DNA of 64,000 bases from the NCBI GenBank assembly GCA_032622095.1, contig CP136063.1, positions 74,685,980 to 74,749,979 on the forward strand, written 5' to 3'. This document shows positions 12,401 to 23,264 of this stretch, piece by piece; positions within the stretch are counted from its first letter, which is position 1; every line of letters begins with the position of its first letter. The translations under genes and the position numbers were made by a program. Under the pieces are notes generated by a model. It was given only the letters and a program-made list of their open reading frames with translations. It did not search any database and was not told the origin of the DNA. The stretch comes from Siphonodentalium dalli. Its lineage: Eukaryota; Mollusca; Scaphopoda; Gadilida; Siphonodentaliidae.

Positions 12401-15400
12401 ATTGTCTTTGTTCACACAAGACATTAAATATGGCTCGTTAACATGGCTCCAGCTCTTAATTAAGTATGCAAATAAGCTACATGGGTAGGATGAGACAGCT
12501 GTCACGTGGGTGTGAGAAAATCTCACGTTGCCATTTCGCACGGCGGCATGTGCTAAATGTATACAGATGGGAGAAAAACTAGTTTAATTTCAAGGACAAA
12601 TCTCCGAAAAATAAGAATTGCCAAGTTTCAAGTTTTAATCAGTAACTATATCTCTCTCTTCACATTTGTGATAAGAGAGTATACATGACTTACATAATCA
12701 AGTGAGTGGCATAAAATATATATATATATATATTGACACACATGTATAATGAAAGTAACAATACATAAATGCAATAATACGTAATTGAATGTAACATCAT
12801 ATATACATGTATATATTCAGCTTACTATGACCACCCACTGATGCACTCCCGGTCATTGCACATTTATATATTATCAATGTTTGAGGTGGTTACAATTTCG
12901 CCGTCCCTTTCTTAATAAATGTCGCGAGATTATTAACCGTTTCTTCGTCGTGTGTATTGAATAACCTAATCAACTTTGATATGGTAGGGTCGTTATAGAA
13001 ATATCTATCAATATATTTTTCTCTTAGTTCTTTAAGAATTTCGCATGTGAGAACAAAATGGTATTCATCACCAATACCTTGCTCACATAGGGAACATACT
13101 CGCTGAGAGTGACTTATGTTATTCCACGATCCGGTTTCTATCGCTAACTTATGGTTTCTGGTTCTGAATTTGCCACTGACACAAAAACAACATGCCTCAT
13201 TGTCATCAATGTACTTTCCTGAGTCACAGTAGTCGTATTGAATGGCAATTATATTAATATATAGTACATACCCCCGCCTGAATAGTATTCACCTTAGCAT
13301 TTAGCAGCCAGTTCATTTCATGTTATCATACATTATGACTATGTAACTCACAGAAAGAACACTATTAACGGTCCACTTATATTTCGAACCCCCGGATAAT
13401 TTTATATAAAATATATGCCATCTTATATACATACCATTGAAAGAAAGCTCCAAAACAGTGTTTTATCAACCTATTCGGTGTAATGAACTGTGCACATGTT
13501 TTTGTTGAGATTCCGACGTGTTCTGTGCTCAAGTTTCATTATTTTCAATGAAAGGGGAATAACCCTATATCTTAAGATATTGAGTTATTCCACTTCCATT
13601 GAAAATATATTGTTAGTTTGCTTTATGTTGCATTCTGGGAGACACAACGGGGAAAATTGTCCTTTTATTTCAGCTATACATTCTCTATTTCTCTATTGGT
13701 ATTTTCTGAGACACAGACGTTTCAAATGGTGATGAATTTTACAGTATATAAATCTTATTTCATGGCATATTAAAAAAAATAGGTTTTTATTAAAACCGTA
13801 TATCAAGGCACTATATAAACAATAATCGATGACCGAAAATTACGTGGGTCTTTAACATGGTTTTGTTTGGGGACTGTTTATTATACTTCATTCTATGTGA
13901 TGGGCACAAGTATATTATAGAGCTGGATTTTTAAAAACGCCATTGTAATTAATCCACTTTACTAAATGCCTAAACAATTATCCATGATCTATGATATCCA
14001 TAATAATCAAAAAATAATAACAAGATATCTAGTCTAGTAATATACTATAAGAGGAGAATATAGCGAAAAGACTGACTCTGTATTTATAATATATATTCTT
14101 TATTATAAAAAAATCACATTGATTTGATTCTATTTTATTTGACTTCTAATTGTAGAGAACGGCACGATTGAATACGACGACTTTAAAAGACTCATGTACA
14201 GAGAGAAGAAGAAACTTAAAAGGGGCGACGAAAAAAGTGACTTAGAAAACGCATTTAAGGTGTTCGATAAAGATGGAAATGGTTATATAACGGCCGAGGA
14301 ACTGAGGAAAACAATGTCAACGTTAGGGGAAACCCTCAGAATGGACGAAATTAACGAGATGATCAGAGTTGCGGATGGAGACAAAGACGGGAGATTAGAT
14401 TATGCGGGTAAGTTGATTGATTGATTTGTTTATTGATTTATTGCAATTATTGATTTATTGTACACTATGTACACGCATTTGGATATCACATTCATCATTG
14501 TTCATTTCATATACACATGCATGATTATATATACAGCAGTAATTAAATTAAATTAGATTACAAAATAACAGGCGACAAACATAACAAGTAGGATAATTAC
14601 ATATGTTCACACATAACAATAAATGATTCCGCTCATATAGAATAGGACACCTTCTGAAAGGCACACTTTAGGAATGTGCATAATATTTTCGTGAGGCTTA
14701 TATTTTGAAGAGTTAGGAGACTATTCAATTTTTCTCTCGTATGGTTCTTCTAAAAGTCACTTTCCGGGGGAGGGATACGACACGAGTACTTTCACACATC
14801 TGTTAAATGTGTCTGGAAATGTTTCAGGCATTTCAACTTTCCCAAAATTAAGTTACAAAGATCAAACAAGTTATACATAATATACTCCACCAACCAGTAA
14901 CATCCCTGTTCGTACGGAATTTGTTTCGATATTCCTTAGACTGGAACTTTGAACTAATATCGACCCTGATTGAATAAGCCAGATTCCACAGGTAATTACT
15001 CAAAGGCGACGACCCTGGTAGGAATGCAGAGCCTTGCCACAAAGGAGCCAGGCTTATGTAAGACAAATCAAGTCAGACAAAGGTCAGCCCACATATATAG
15101 ACATGTAGTTAATTTACTGCCAGTGATTAGTGGGTATATACACCGAAGGTGGAATTCTGAGAAAGGAGGTCCGGAGATTGAGCATCGCTCCTAATTGCGT
15201 ATGGATGTTCACCATGCGGTAGCTATATTTATAACACACTGGCCGGATTCGTCATCTCCTGTTTAAACCTCCGAGTTTAACCTGGTTTAAACCTACATTG
15301 GCGGTCGAGCCAAACCGGGTCTAAGGGGGCGATTTTGTCGTTCAGTTGCCAGCTAATTGACAACTCGATTCGGTGATATGATTATGCAATCAATCTACCC

Positions 15401-17928
15401 TCTTACCAATCGGGCCAAAAGATAGGCCGTCATAACGGTTATTGACAAGTCACAAATTATCGTGACCACAACAAGTATCACTCATTGACTATTAATCCGA
15501 TCTCATTCTGTGTTTAAATCAATTTAACAAAGGGCATGTCTCTTAACACGAGTTTCACGCTCTGTTCATCACTTTGTTTATGATAGATTTCTGCAAGATG
15601 CTTCACCCGCAAAGACACAATTTGGTGTATTTACATGTATATCTGTATATATTAAAGGGTATAGGAGCTGTCTATCTGTATGACCGTTTGTCTGTTCGCA
15701 ACTGTTCTCCACTACCCCTGGACCGATTTCAATTAAATTAGGTGTGGTGATTCGTGTGGTATAATGGCGTTAGGATTTAAAAATAAGCAAAATATACTTT
15801 AAAAAAAATGAAAAATAAAGTGTTAAATTGATTAAGGAGTTGAATCTAAAAATAAACAAAATTTAAATTAACATTTGTTGTTTAAAATATAATTAAATCT
15901 GTTTTTAATTAAAATGTTCAAATGATCAAAATGTGCGCAAAGTCCCTCTGGCGCTGAATAAAGTCTCCATAATAGAGTTAATCCTGGAACAAGAGGCCAG
16001 TCAAGTAAATGCAATTTGCTTATGCGTGCGCACATAAGTGGCATCTGAACTGTTGGAAGTGGGCAACCATGCAGAGGGACAGCTTTTAATAAAGAAATAT
16101 AATACATGCGTTGATTTTTTTTCAATGTCATAAATTTCCCGTCATGCAGAAAATAAAAAAGGTTCCCGGTTTTGAACTGGTAGAATATTATGGGAATTTA
16201 TGGGCGTAGCCAGAGTAGAGCTTTGTGGCATGATCGACATCAAAATAAGTTATCAAATAGTTATCATATAGCAATATAAGTTTAGGATTGCAAACTATGT
16301 GTATAGCATATCTGGTCATGCAGTAGCATCGTTTTGGTGTAAAAATTGAAACGTTGAACCCTTCAAATGAATTCGTAGAAAACACCAGTATTTGTGATAG
16401 CCAAAAAAACACAACACAAGATAGTTGTTAAAATCATATATTTAGGAACATGTCCATATCTGAGCAAAGCCCGCGTGCGAATGAATCAACTGTGACATGA
16501 TAACACCAGTCGGCAGTGCCACTTAGACACGCCCTCACTCGAGATTATGTACAGCTCCACCCTTTGACTGATTGTTTGACAATTCTAAACCGCGATGAAG
16601 AAAAGACGGATTCGTCATCTCAAGTTTAGCCTCGATAAAGCTGGTATAGCTGGACCGTCGAATTAGATGGTTTAGTTGCCGGTTTAAGCGTATAAAACGC
16701 AAAATCAATATTGAAATTGACAAAAACTTATCCCCATACGCTTTATATGTGTGACTGCTTCTCGCTTATAAATTTCCAATCAAAATATGCTCGCTGTCGT
16801 TATTATTGATTTTCGCAATCAATTAAACGAGGCGGTCGGCATTAGGAAAGTACGTTTAATTATCTCGACGATACAGAGACACTACTGCGAAACCACTGGT
16901 CTGGCTGGACCAGGTTTAAACCAGAGATGACGAATGCGTCACTTAGACCTGTGGTCTCGGGTTTAAACCACGGATTTTGCTGACTCACGTCAGTTTAAAC
17001 CTAGAGGTTTACGTAGACCAGGTTTAAACCTGAGACGACGAACCCGGCTACTAAGTCTTTGCTGGTCTCCATATATATGTTACAATACTTGTTACATGTA
17101 AATAGATATATACTGTATCAAATACAGAAATCATCATGTGTTCGATCTACTCTGCACTCGTCACTTACCACTATAGACCATCACATCGGCCCAGGTTGTT
17201 GACATACCCAATTATGTAACACAAAAATCCACCTTGAAATCAACCGCCACATTTAATAGCTATAATGTTCTATTCAACAATGGAATGTACATGTATACAT
17301 AGAACGACTTTTCATAGCTATACTGTCATATTCAACAATGGAATTACATAGACCCACATTTCAATGTGTATATGATTAAACTGATATGGCTCATCCGTAT
17401 TTTGGAAGGACATTTAGATGTGTATATGATTAAACGGATTTGGCTCATACGTAATTTGGAAGATTGACAAGTACACGAAATGTTGATATTCCGGCTTATT
17501 TAATGCTCTGAAAAATACTTGCCACAGTCTTATGCGATTTAATTGTTATCTAAAGTTCAGGTTTAGATAAAAGCGCACTCTGTTCGTTCAGGAATGTTTA
17601 TGTATTTGATATTCTATAATTATGCGTGATTTTGTCACGAAAATCATTATTTGTAATCACGAGGAACCATAACAAATCAGTCCAGAACCATCACAAACCG
17701 GCAATAGAACGACTTCCGATGTAACAGTTGCTACACAGTGGACCAAAACGTCGTGTTCAAAGTTGTATTAGTTATGACTAACGGTCAATTGTACACATAC
17801 ATTGCAAATTGCTTTATGGTATTGGTATGAATCTGCAAATTTATTGTCGAATTCTCTGATTCATTATTATAGAGTATCTATATGTTTCGTCTTTTTCAGA
17901 ATTTGCGAGGTTCATATGCCAGAAATGA
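9463..17928 (+). CDS. Calmodulin-like four-EF-hand calcium-binding protein (spliced gene)
   Basis: Exons 9463-9493, 11174-11317, 14156-14407 and 17900-17928 join at GT/AG junctions (phases 1, 1, 1) into 151 codons plus TGA, close to the usual calmodulin length of about 149. Counting from the first codon of 9463, the loops are: EF1 residues 20-31 ([12 protein letters not shown]), EF2 56-67 ([12 protein letters not shown]), EF3 96-107 ([12 protein letters not shown]) and EF4 132-143 ([12 protein letters not shown]). All keep Asp at positions 1 and 3 and Gly at 6. EF2 has Asp instead of Glu at position 12, which often lowers Ca2+ affinity or favours Mg2+. The linker between EF2 and EF3 is Lys/Arg-rich. 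It probably acts as an intracellular Ca2+ sensor. Introns split the EF2 and EF4 loops. No ATG lies in the first exon, so translation starts upstream, perhaps through the acidic exon at 1-108. Troponin C or another calmodulin-like subfamily is possible. Confidence 0.9.
9494..11173 (+). other. Intron 2 of the EF-hand gene
   Basis: Bounded by GTGAGT at 9494 and CTCTGCAG at 11173. Apart from the foldback element at 10383-10905 I see only AT-rich unique sequence. Confidence 0.8.
10383..10905. mobile_element. Foldback element, about 523 bp (best copy of its family)
   Basis: The ends read AAATAGATCATGCCATGAA on the left and its reverse complement on the right. The arms run inward for about 240 bp through GTTTTGACAGGGAA, GTGAAGGTCCCAACTCGAAA and GACTTTGTGAGC, with some mismatches, so the whole element can fold on itself. 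A diverged copy is at 4944-5463 and a single end at 16155-16232. It lies in the second intron of the EF-hand gene. No coding capacity. Confidence 0.85.
11174..11317 (+). CDS. EF-hand gene: exon with EF1 and the start of EF2
   Basis: The acceptor CTCTGCAG ends at 11173 and the donor GTAAGT begins at 11318. The 144-bp exon encodes the EF1 helix-loop-helix ([12 protein letters not shown]) and the entering helix of EF2, ending inside the EF2 loop after DKD plus one base. The Cys at loop position 9 of EF1 is unusual. Confidence 0.92.
11318..12889 (+). other. Start of intron 3: homopolymer runs and unassigned sequence
   Basis: First part of the intron 11318-14155. It contains a G-run near 11695, G-rich blocks near 12018 and 12090, a C-run near 12161 and a (TA)n tract near 12718-12735. 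CTCCAAGCAGGGGG near 11687 and CCCCCTGCTCCAAGTGG near 12167 suggest a degenerate element, but I cannot define its ends. No exon was found. Confidence 0.5.
12282..12360 (+). mobile_element. Possible SINE 3' end relic
   Basis: GTTGTGATATGGCCTAGCGG, then CTAAAACGACATTAAATCCC and an ATCAATCAATC tail, resembles the 3' tails of SINE families common in mollusc-like genomes. No A/B-box promoter is visible upstream, so this is at most a truncated tail. Confidence 0.3.
12890..13250 (-). pseudogene. LINE ORF2 C-terminal fragment
   Basis: On the minus strand an open stretch ends at TAA (12892-12890) and reads [15 protein letters not shown], then [20 protein letters not shown]. This is the Cys/His cluster typical of the C-terminus of one LINE group, also present in the element at 34358-36538 (FRTSNHKLPIETGRW ... 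CPLCDSGEVGDEFHYLFIC). Upstream the frame breaks and the RT domain is missing. The (TA)n tract at 12718-12735 may be the 3' tail. It lies antisense in intron 3 of the EF-hand gene. Confidence 0.8.
13365..13855. mobile_element. TTAA-flanked MITE, family T, copy A
   Basis: TTAA at 13365-13368 and 13852-13855 flank imperfect inverted ends (CGGTCCACTTATATTTCGA and the complement of AGACCCACGTAATTTTCGG). The internal hairpin around TTCAATGAAAGGGGAATAA / TTATTCCACTTCCATTGAA and the distal sequence match the copy at 19697-20175 in the opposite orientation. Non-coding. Confidence 0.75.
14156..14407 (+). CDS. EF-hand gene: exon with the rest of EF2, EF3 and most of EF4
   Basis: The acceptor AATTGTAG ends at 14155. 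Using the next AG, two bases on, would break the frame, which fixes the choice. Joining 11317 to 14156 gives CAG and completes loop [12 protein letters not shown]. The 252-bp exon then encodes a basic linker, EF3 ([12 protein letters not shown], canonical) and EF4 up to DYA plus one G. The donor GTAAGT begins at 14408. Confidence 0.93.
14415..14800 (-). mobile_element. Possible LINE 3'-UTR tail
   Basis: On the minus strand this ends in GTACACAATAAATCAATAA-like and (ATCA)n sequence, typical of a LINE 3' end just downstream of the exon 4 donor. A stop-containing minus-strand reading at 14848-15066 might be its coding part, but no motif is convincing. Confidence 0.3.
15242..17048. mobile_element. 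TIR element of about 1.8 kb with internal duplicate ends
   Basis: The left end GCCGGATTCGTCATCTC followed by GTTTAAACC is matched in inverse at 17030-17048 (GGTTTAAACCTGAGACGACGAACCCGGC). A second inverted pair of the same sequence lies at about 16607 and 16936, so one copy may be nested in another. Many GTTTAAACC words lie near the ends. No transposase was recognised and flanking duplications are unclear. It lies in the last intron of the EF-hand gene. Confidence 0.55.
16155..16232. mobile_element. Solo end of the 10383-10905 foldback family
   Basis: AAAGGTTCCCGGTTTTGAAC, TGGGCGTAGCCAGAGTAGAG and GGCATGATC match the right end of the foldback element at 10383-10905. Only one arm is present. 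Confidence 0.6.
17049..17899 (+). other. End of intron 4; short local duplications
   Basis: Unique-looking AT-rich sequence. Two small tandem-type duplications are visible: TTCAACAATGGAAT near 17275/17333 and GTGTATATGATTAAAC near 17366/17420. It ends at the acceptor at 17899. Confidence 0.6.
17900..17928 (+). CDS. EF-hand gene: terminal coding exon
   Basis: The acceptor TCTTTTTCAG ends at 17899. The leading AA completes GAA, giving the expected Glu at loop position 12 of EF4. The frame continues F-A-R-F-I-C-Q-K and stops at TGA 17926-17928, the length expected after the last EF-hand. The required residue, the frame and the stop together make this 29-bp exon convincing. The 3' UTR follows; AATAAA near 18315 is a weak poly(A) candidate inside a MITE. 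Confidence 0.88.
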
Positions 17929-18189
17929 TTACGGAACAGGCATCGGATGCCATACCATTATGCACGTCATTCTCCATTCTCGGGACTGTTCTTATAGTGC
18001 TGCGAACAGGTTGATGTAATGATTCGGAGGTTTCGGGCATTATATACGCATGTACATGATTAGTTGATGAGTAGTTTCGAATAACTTGCTGCACAAACTA
18101 GCCAGATCCATGGTCAACCTATCGTCTAATGCTCAAAGAAATTAATTCTTATTCACTCGTTGACAATATTGACACACCGAAGAGAACAA

Positions 18190-18457
18190 ACATACAGAAT
18201 GTGCTTAAATGTATTTTCAATGGAAGGGGAATAACTCTATATATTAAGTTATAGAATTATTCCTCTTCCATTGAAAATAATGAAACTTAACAAAGAACAC
18301 CAAGTCGCTATCGCAATAAAATCAACATGTTCACAGTTTATTACACCGAATAAGTGGATAATACAATGATTTGGAGCTTCCTCTTTCAAATGGTATATAA
18401 TATGGGATATATTTTATATTAAATTATCTGGGGTCCGAACATTAAGTGGGCCTTTAA
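18190..18457. mobile_element. TTAA MITE, family T, copy B (5'-truncated)
   Basis: The segment from the internal hairpin (TTTTCAATGGAAGGGGAATAA) to the right end AAGTGGGCCTTTAA matches family T. The left roughly 200 bp seen in copy C are absent. The right TTAA is at 18454-18457. Confidence 0.65.
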
Positions 18458-19696
18458 TTAAATCAGGAAACCGAGATTATTACATAATTACATCTCACAG
18501 AAAAATATCAACATGAAAATGCATTTTAAAATTTATGTTGGAAATATCGCTAAATATATGGATTTTTTTTAATATTTCTGTAACTTTGTAATAATCCTAT
18601 TTAACTGGATTAGCAGTTTCGAAACCAATAGCAAAATACAATAGAAAATTCAGTGGATGTAATTATTGTGTATATAACATGTACAACGATGCTTACCCAC
18701 ATGTATGCTGAGCAACATATATACGGACTGTGTAAAGTAAACAAAAACACGTTTTATGATACATGTCCGAATGGAGATTTATGTATCAACCGTGTGATAA
18801 ACGGATTGTAATCGTAATCGTGTATATAGGAACAGTAACTTTCATTTACTCTTAAACAAGTGCTTACAGGGAATACTCGAAACAGAGACCTACCTCTCAA
18901 ATCACTCACCGTCGGACTATATCTTCGCAGTTCCTGAGGATGGATGCGATCTTTAAGCAGGGTTATGAAACTGCCGTTAAACATCAATCTGAAGACAATT
19001 TCATCTTATTCACTACAGTGTATGCAGGAAACCACTTGTATCTCCCACCAGATAATGTTTACCTTGAACTTGACTGTATGGGTTGTGACTGATTCTATCA
19101 ACTCGACCAGAGCAAGTGGTGTACCAAGCAGCACCTGTATTGTGCCAGTTCTACCTATATTACTCTACGGTTGATAAGTTATTTATTTATTTATTGATTT
19201 ATTAAAAGCAGACTACTGAACAAGCTACGCGTTCCAGATTCTGAACTAAATAGCGGGAAATTCCATTACTTTCAAGAAGCAGTACGTTAGTGTCGGAAAA
19301 TCACAAGTGATGAAGCCAAACAGGCGATTGTCGGAATTTCTATACAGCGACACCATTGCCAATTTCACAGTGCTTACAAATTCAGAGATTGTGACAACTA
19401 ATTAATCACTGAAAACATTCATGAATAGTACATAAATTATCACTAATAGCTGGCAAGGATAACAGAATGAATTAAGTATTTCCAAGAATTTCAAAAGATA
19501 ACACCCGCCCTTGTTGTTTCCGAAAACAAAACCGTACTGAGATATCTGCATGCCAATCGTAAAATGATTTGTGCCCCATTACGTCATACTGTAGGGATTG
19601 CCCGCCTAATCTGTTTATATCGGCAGTAAATTAATGTGATTGATGGTGAACTCGTTCAGACTCGGTCATGCGCATAGCTTGTTCAATAGTTTGATG
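18458..19696. other. No feature seen
   Basis: AT-rich sequence with a short TTTA-rich tract near 19175-19205. Small open frames at 18754-18987 and 18944-19174 overlap on opposite strands and show no domain or codon-usage support. Confidence 0.5.
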
Positions 19697-20175
19697 TTAA
19701 AGGCCCATTTAATTTTCGAGTCACCGATTATTTTGTATAGTGCCTCGATATACGGTTTTAATAACAATTTATATATGCCATAAAATATAATCAAAATACC
19801 ATAATTCATCACCAGTTGAAACGTCTGTGACTCAGAAGATGCCCATAGAGAAATAGAAAGCAGCTGAAATCATAGACAGATTTCCCCCGTTATGGCTCCC
19901 GGAATGCAAGAGAATTCAAACTGAAAATGTATTTTCAATGGAAGGTCAATAACTCTATATCATCGTAAGCTATAGATTTATCCCCCTTTCATTGGAAATA
20001 ATGAAACTTGAGCACAGAACAAAAGTCGATATCTCAACAAAAACATGTTCAAAGTTTATTTCACCGAATAAGTTGATAATCAATGTTTTGGATCTTCCTC
20101 TTTCAAATAGTACATACTATGGCATATATTTTATATAAAATTTTCTGGGGCTTCGAAAATTAAGTGGGCCTTTAA
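19697..20175. mobile_element. TTAA MITE, family T, copy C (complete)
   Basis: TTAA at 19697-19700 and 20172-20175 flank AGGCCCATTTAATTTTCGA and its near reverse complement TCGAAAATTAAGTGGGCCT. It is 479 bp including both TTAA. It carries the internal imperfect hairpin TTTTCAATGGAAGGTCAAT ... TTTCATTGGAAAT. Non-autonomous, with no coding frame. Confidence 0.8.
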
Positions 20176-20839
20176 TAAGACTGTGTGTATGTTTTCATTA
20201 TCGGTGGGCCAATTGTCACGACTTACGACGGAACACTTAGCGCATGCGATAATTATCCAAATCAGAAACAACATACACACCAAAATTCATATGTACGTAC
20301 ATATGTATACGTACTGGTCGCCTCTAGAAATCCACTTGTGTATAACCATCGCAATGCGATTCATTGTAAATATACAGCTACATGTAGTGTGTTGTCAAAC
20401 ATTTCATATCGTTGATAATTTCTAACTCAAACTATAAATTTATGATTCATATAAAATATCTTCAGTCGTGCTATGCCAAGGGAATTCTCGACGACTCTGC
20501 CATTTCCGCTCTGATGAAATAACCTCTTCCATAAATTCTGCCGGTATATTTCAATCACGTGATTGACCGTATGCATACTACCGATAAATGCGACTATTGG
20601 CCCGGGAGACTCGTCTGTTAAACTTGAGCTAACTATTGCTATTTATTTACTATTTATCACTATTTAATACATGATCAAGACTGGTACTAGCATGCAGTGA
20701 ATACATTCTGCCTCATTCACATATATGCGCCAACGAGTCAAGGTACCACCTTATTGCCAATGCCGTATATTGTAGCATTGTGCGGATATGGTTGCTATTT
20801 ATGGAAAAAAAGGTATTTCCCCCAGTGAATCGGAAATGG
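20176..20839. other. No feature seen
   Basis: Unique-looking sequence between the MITE and a LINE relic. The short overlapping + frames at 20183-20425 run in two frames of the same DNA and have no motif. Confidence 0.4.
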
Positions 20840-22620
20840 CCGTGTCGTTGAGAATGATGCCAGGGGTAATATATAGGTATGTGTCAAGCTATTTTCGTGT
20901 GAAAACTAGCTCAGGACTTGGACCACAACGGCCTTCAACTATCGGAGTGATACAGGGCTATTCTTTATCGCCAACACTATTCAATATAGGATATACAACG
21001 AGTCCCCAGTTTGTAGCGGAATTTATATATTTATATATGGGACGAGTTGTAGATTCTATTTATCACATAATCCAAAACCTCGATACAACATATATACTTA
21101 AATCAACAAATGGGACGTGAAAACTAACATCGGCTTCTATAAGGCCTGCGATGACGTTTCACTTAACTACGCATTGTTTGCCAATACGTAAAGAAATAGT
21201 CACAGATAAATAAAGACTCTTTCACGCATTATTTAATGGCGTACACTTAATGAAATAACTTTTCAAACTCTTCTTTCGTTAGTGTGTTGTTGGTAAAAAT
21301 AATAGAAACCATATTATTTTGAGACAGCACGGAATGTACACAGACGACAAAACTGAAGCCAAAGGTCACATGGCACTATTTCCTATTATGAAACGAACGT
21401 TTAATACCGCAATTTGTAGAATGGGTTTATTGAATGGAATAAGGGTAGGATCATGGAACAAATATATTGATGATATGAGATACATTTTGTATGAATCGTG
21501 TAAACCGATTCGAATTAATGGTCGTTCACCAAGTCATCTTCTCTTTGCTGATGATCTTATTTTGCTATCAGAATCTGAAGAAGGTCTTCGAAATTGTTTA
21601 TCAGAATTAGAGAGATATACTAGCGCAAATTATTTGTCTGTTAACGCAGGTAAAACGAGGTGCATGACGTTCCGACCACGGAAATCTAAAACATCGCCGG
21701 AATTCAGTATTGGTTCGATAAATTTGGAGTTGGTGATTGAATATACTTACCTTACATCGGACTAAAATCTTCAGCCACCGGAACAAACCTTGAAATGTCA
21801 AGATCATCTAAGTGGAAAGGCGTCATAAGCGGTGTTCTTCTTAACTCAATCTCTTGGGTCGAAAATGAAATTATCTATACCAACAAAGTGTATACTATTC
21901 TACAAATTAATAAAGTCTATCATGTTGTATGGAATTAAATTTGGGCGGGAAATTTAGCAAATCCGCACAATGATAACTTACCGTTTGAAAAAGTTCTTTT
22001 AAATTATGCAAAAACATATTAGGTTTAAACCGAAGGTCATCTAACCACGCAGCGCGCGCGGAACTGGGGAGGTTGCCCGTCATGCAGATGCATTGATTCG
22101 TGTGTTCAGGTATATGCAAAAAATAGTATCGAAAACAGCCTAAGGAGTTTATTACATAATCGCTTTATTGAAGATAAAGCGATTACATCTAAGCCAGGTT
22201 CAAAATTAGGGGATAAACATTTCAAACACATATATCCAAAGAATGTCAAAAGAATGAGCTATCGAAAAAGTTGGAGGCTGAACATATATATTGACCGCAC
22301 TGGGGATGCTTTGTTCGATGACCATAACTCATTATAGGCGGTAACAAATTACGCACGTACAAAATGTTCAAGATTAAGTAAAGAAAGGCAGGAACAAACG
22401 GCCTCCATTACCAGTCCAAGATAGAATATGTACGCGGTACCCAAAGAAGCAGGTTGAAAGTGAATATCATTTGGTGATGAAATTTGCCGCATACCAAGAT
22501 TTACCTGAACATTATTTTACTCAATTAGCCAATTCATTTCCTAAGTTTCAATTTTCTCTTTTCCTGGTTAGCAGATAACTGGCTTAGGAACTTGTAAGTA
22601 ACATCGTATATATCCCAATT
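20840..22620 (+). pseudogene. Decayed LINE reverse transcriptase
   Basis: Recognisable pieces lie in order but in different frames. At 20935-20995 there is a decayed RT motif B (GVIQGYSLSPTLFNI; Tyr replaces the usual Asp). At 21535-21675 is motif C, HLLFADDLILLSESEEGL, followed by the thumb-like region ending NAGKTRCMTF. Near 21890-21945 there is KLIKS-MLYGI-W in broken frames, and near 22405-22530 a degraded Cys/His end (ESEYHLVMKFAAYQ). Motif A and the endonuclease are missing. Stops and frameshifts make it a dead relic of the LINE group also present at 31.2-32.5 and 34.4-36.5 kb. Confidence 0.8.
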
Positions 22621-23264
22621 CCATACATTATAGTCGGTTATTGGAGGGGGTGAGGGGTTCAAAAATAGTATTTCCAAAACACTTTTGATTACAACCCACA
22701 TATAACACTGTACATAATATAATAGTGTGTCGAGGAAGTCAACGGCTTTAACAATATGGACTTGTCAATCTTCCTACGGTTTGTATGAGTGTATACAGAT
22801 GCATGACATTTATTATACTGTAAATCTGAACATCACACATAACATCGCATTCTTTTACCACGGCCCTATACTATAAAACAAAATTCCTGTAATATGGGCG
22901 TTGCGATGTAATTGACTAATTTGTAATATGTATAGTTTGGGGAATACACAGAGGAAATTTAAATTCTTTTTATTATGTGCGTTTTCGTCATTTCAATTTA
23001 CATTTTTCTCTCACGCGCTTGTTTTACTATATTAAATGCAAACGAAAGGGAATCAGCTGATTGCCAACAAGCTATACATTTAATGAAAAAAGCTGCGCTT
23101 TTGCATAACAAACAAGTCACATTGTCGCACCCCGTTAATATTAGCGTCTTAATATGCAAGTACATGTATAATATAAATAACACAGAAAATAAAGTGCCAT
23201 TATCAGTCAAACTTTAAATATACATTAATAACATTAAATAGTCTGAAATATTCATGTGGCTTCA
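22621..23264. other. No feature seen
   Basis: AT-rich unique sequence. A + frame at 22975-23217 and a minus frame at 22998-23210 cover the same bases and have no recognisable domain. Confidence 0.4.
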
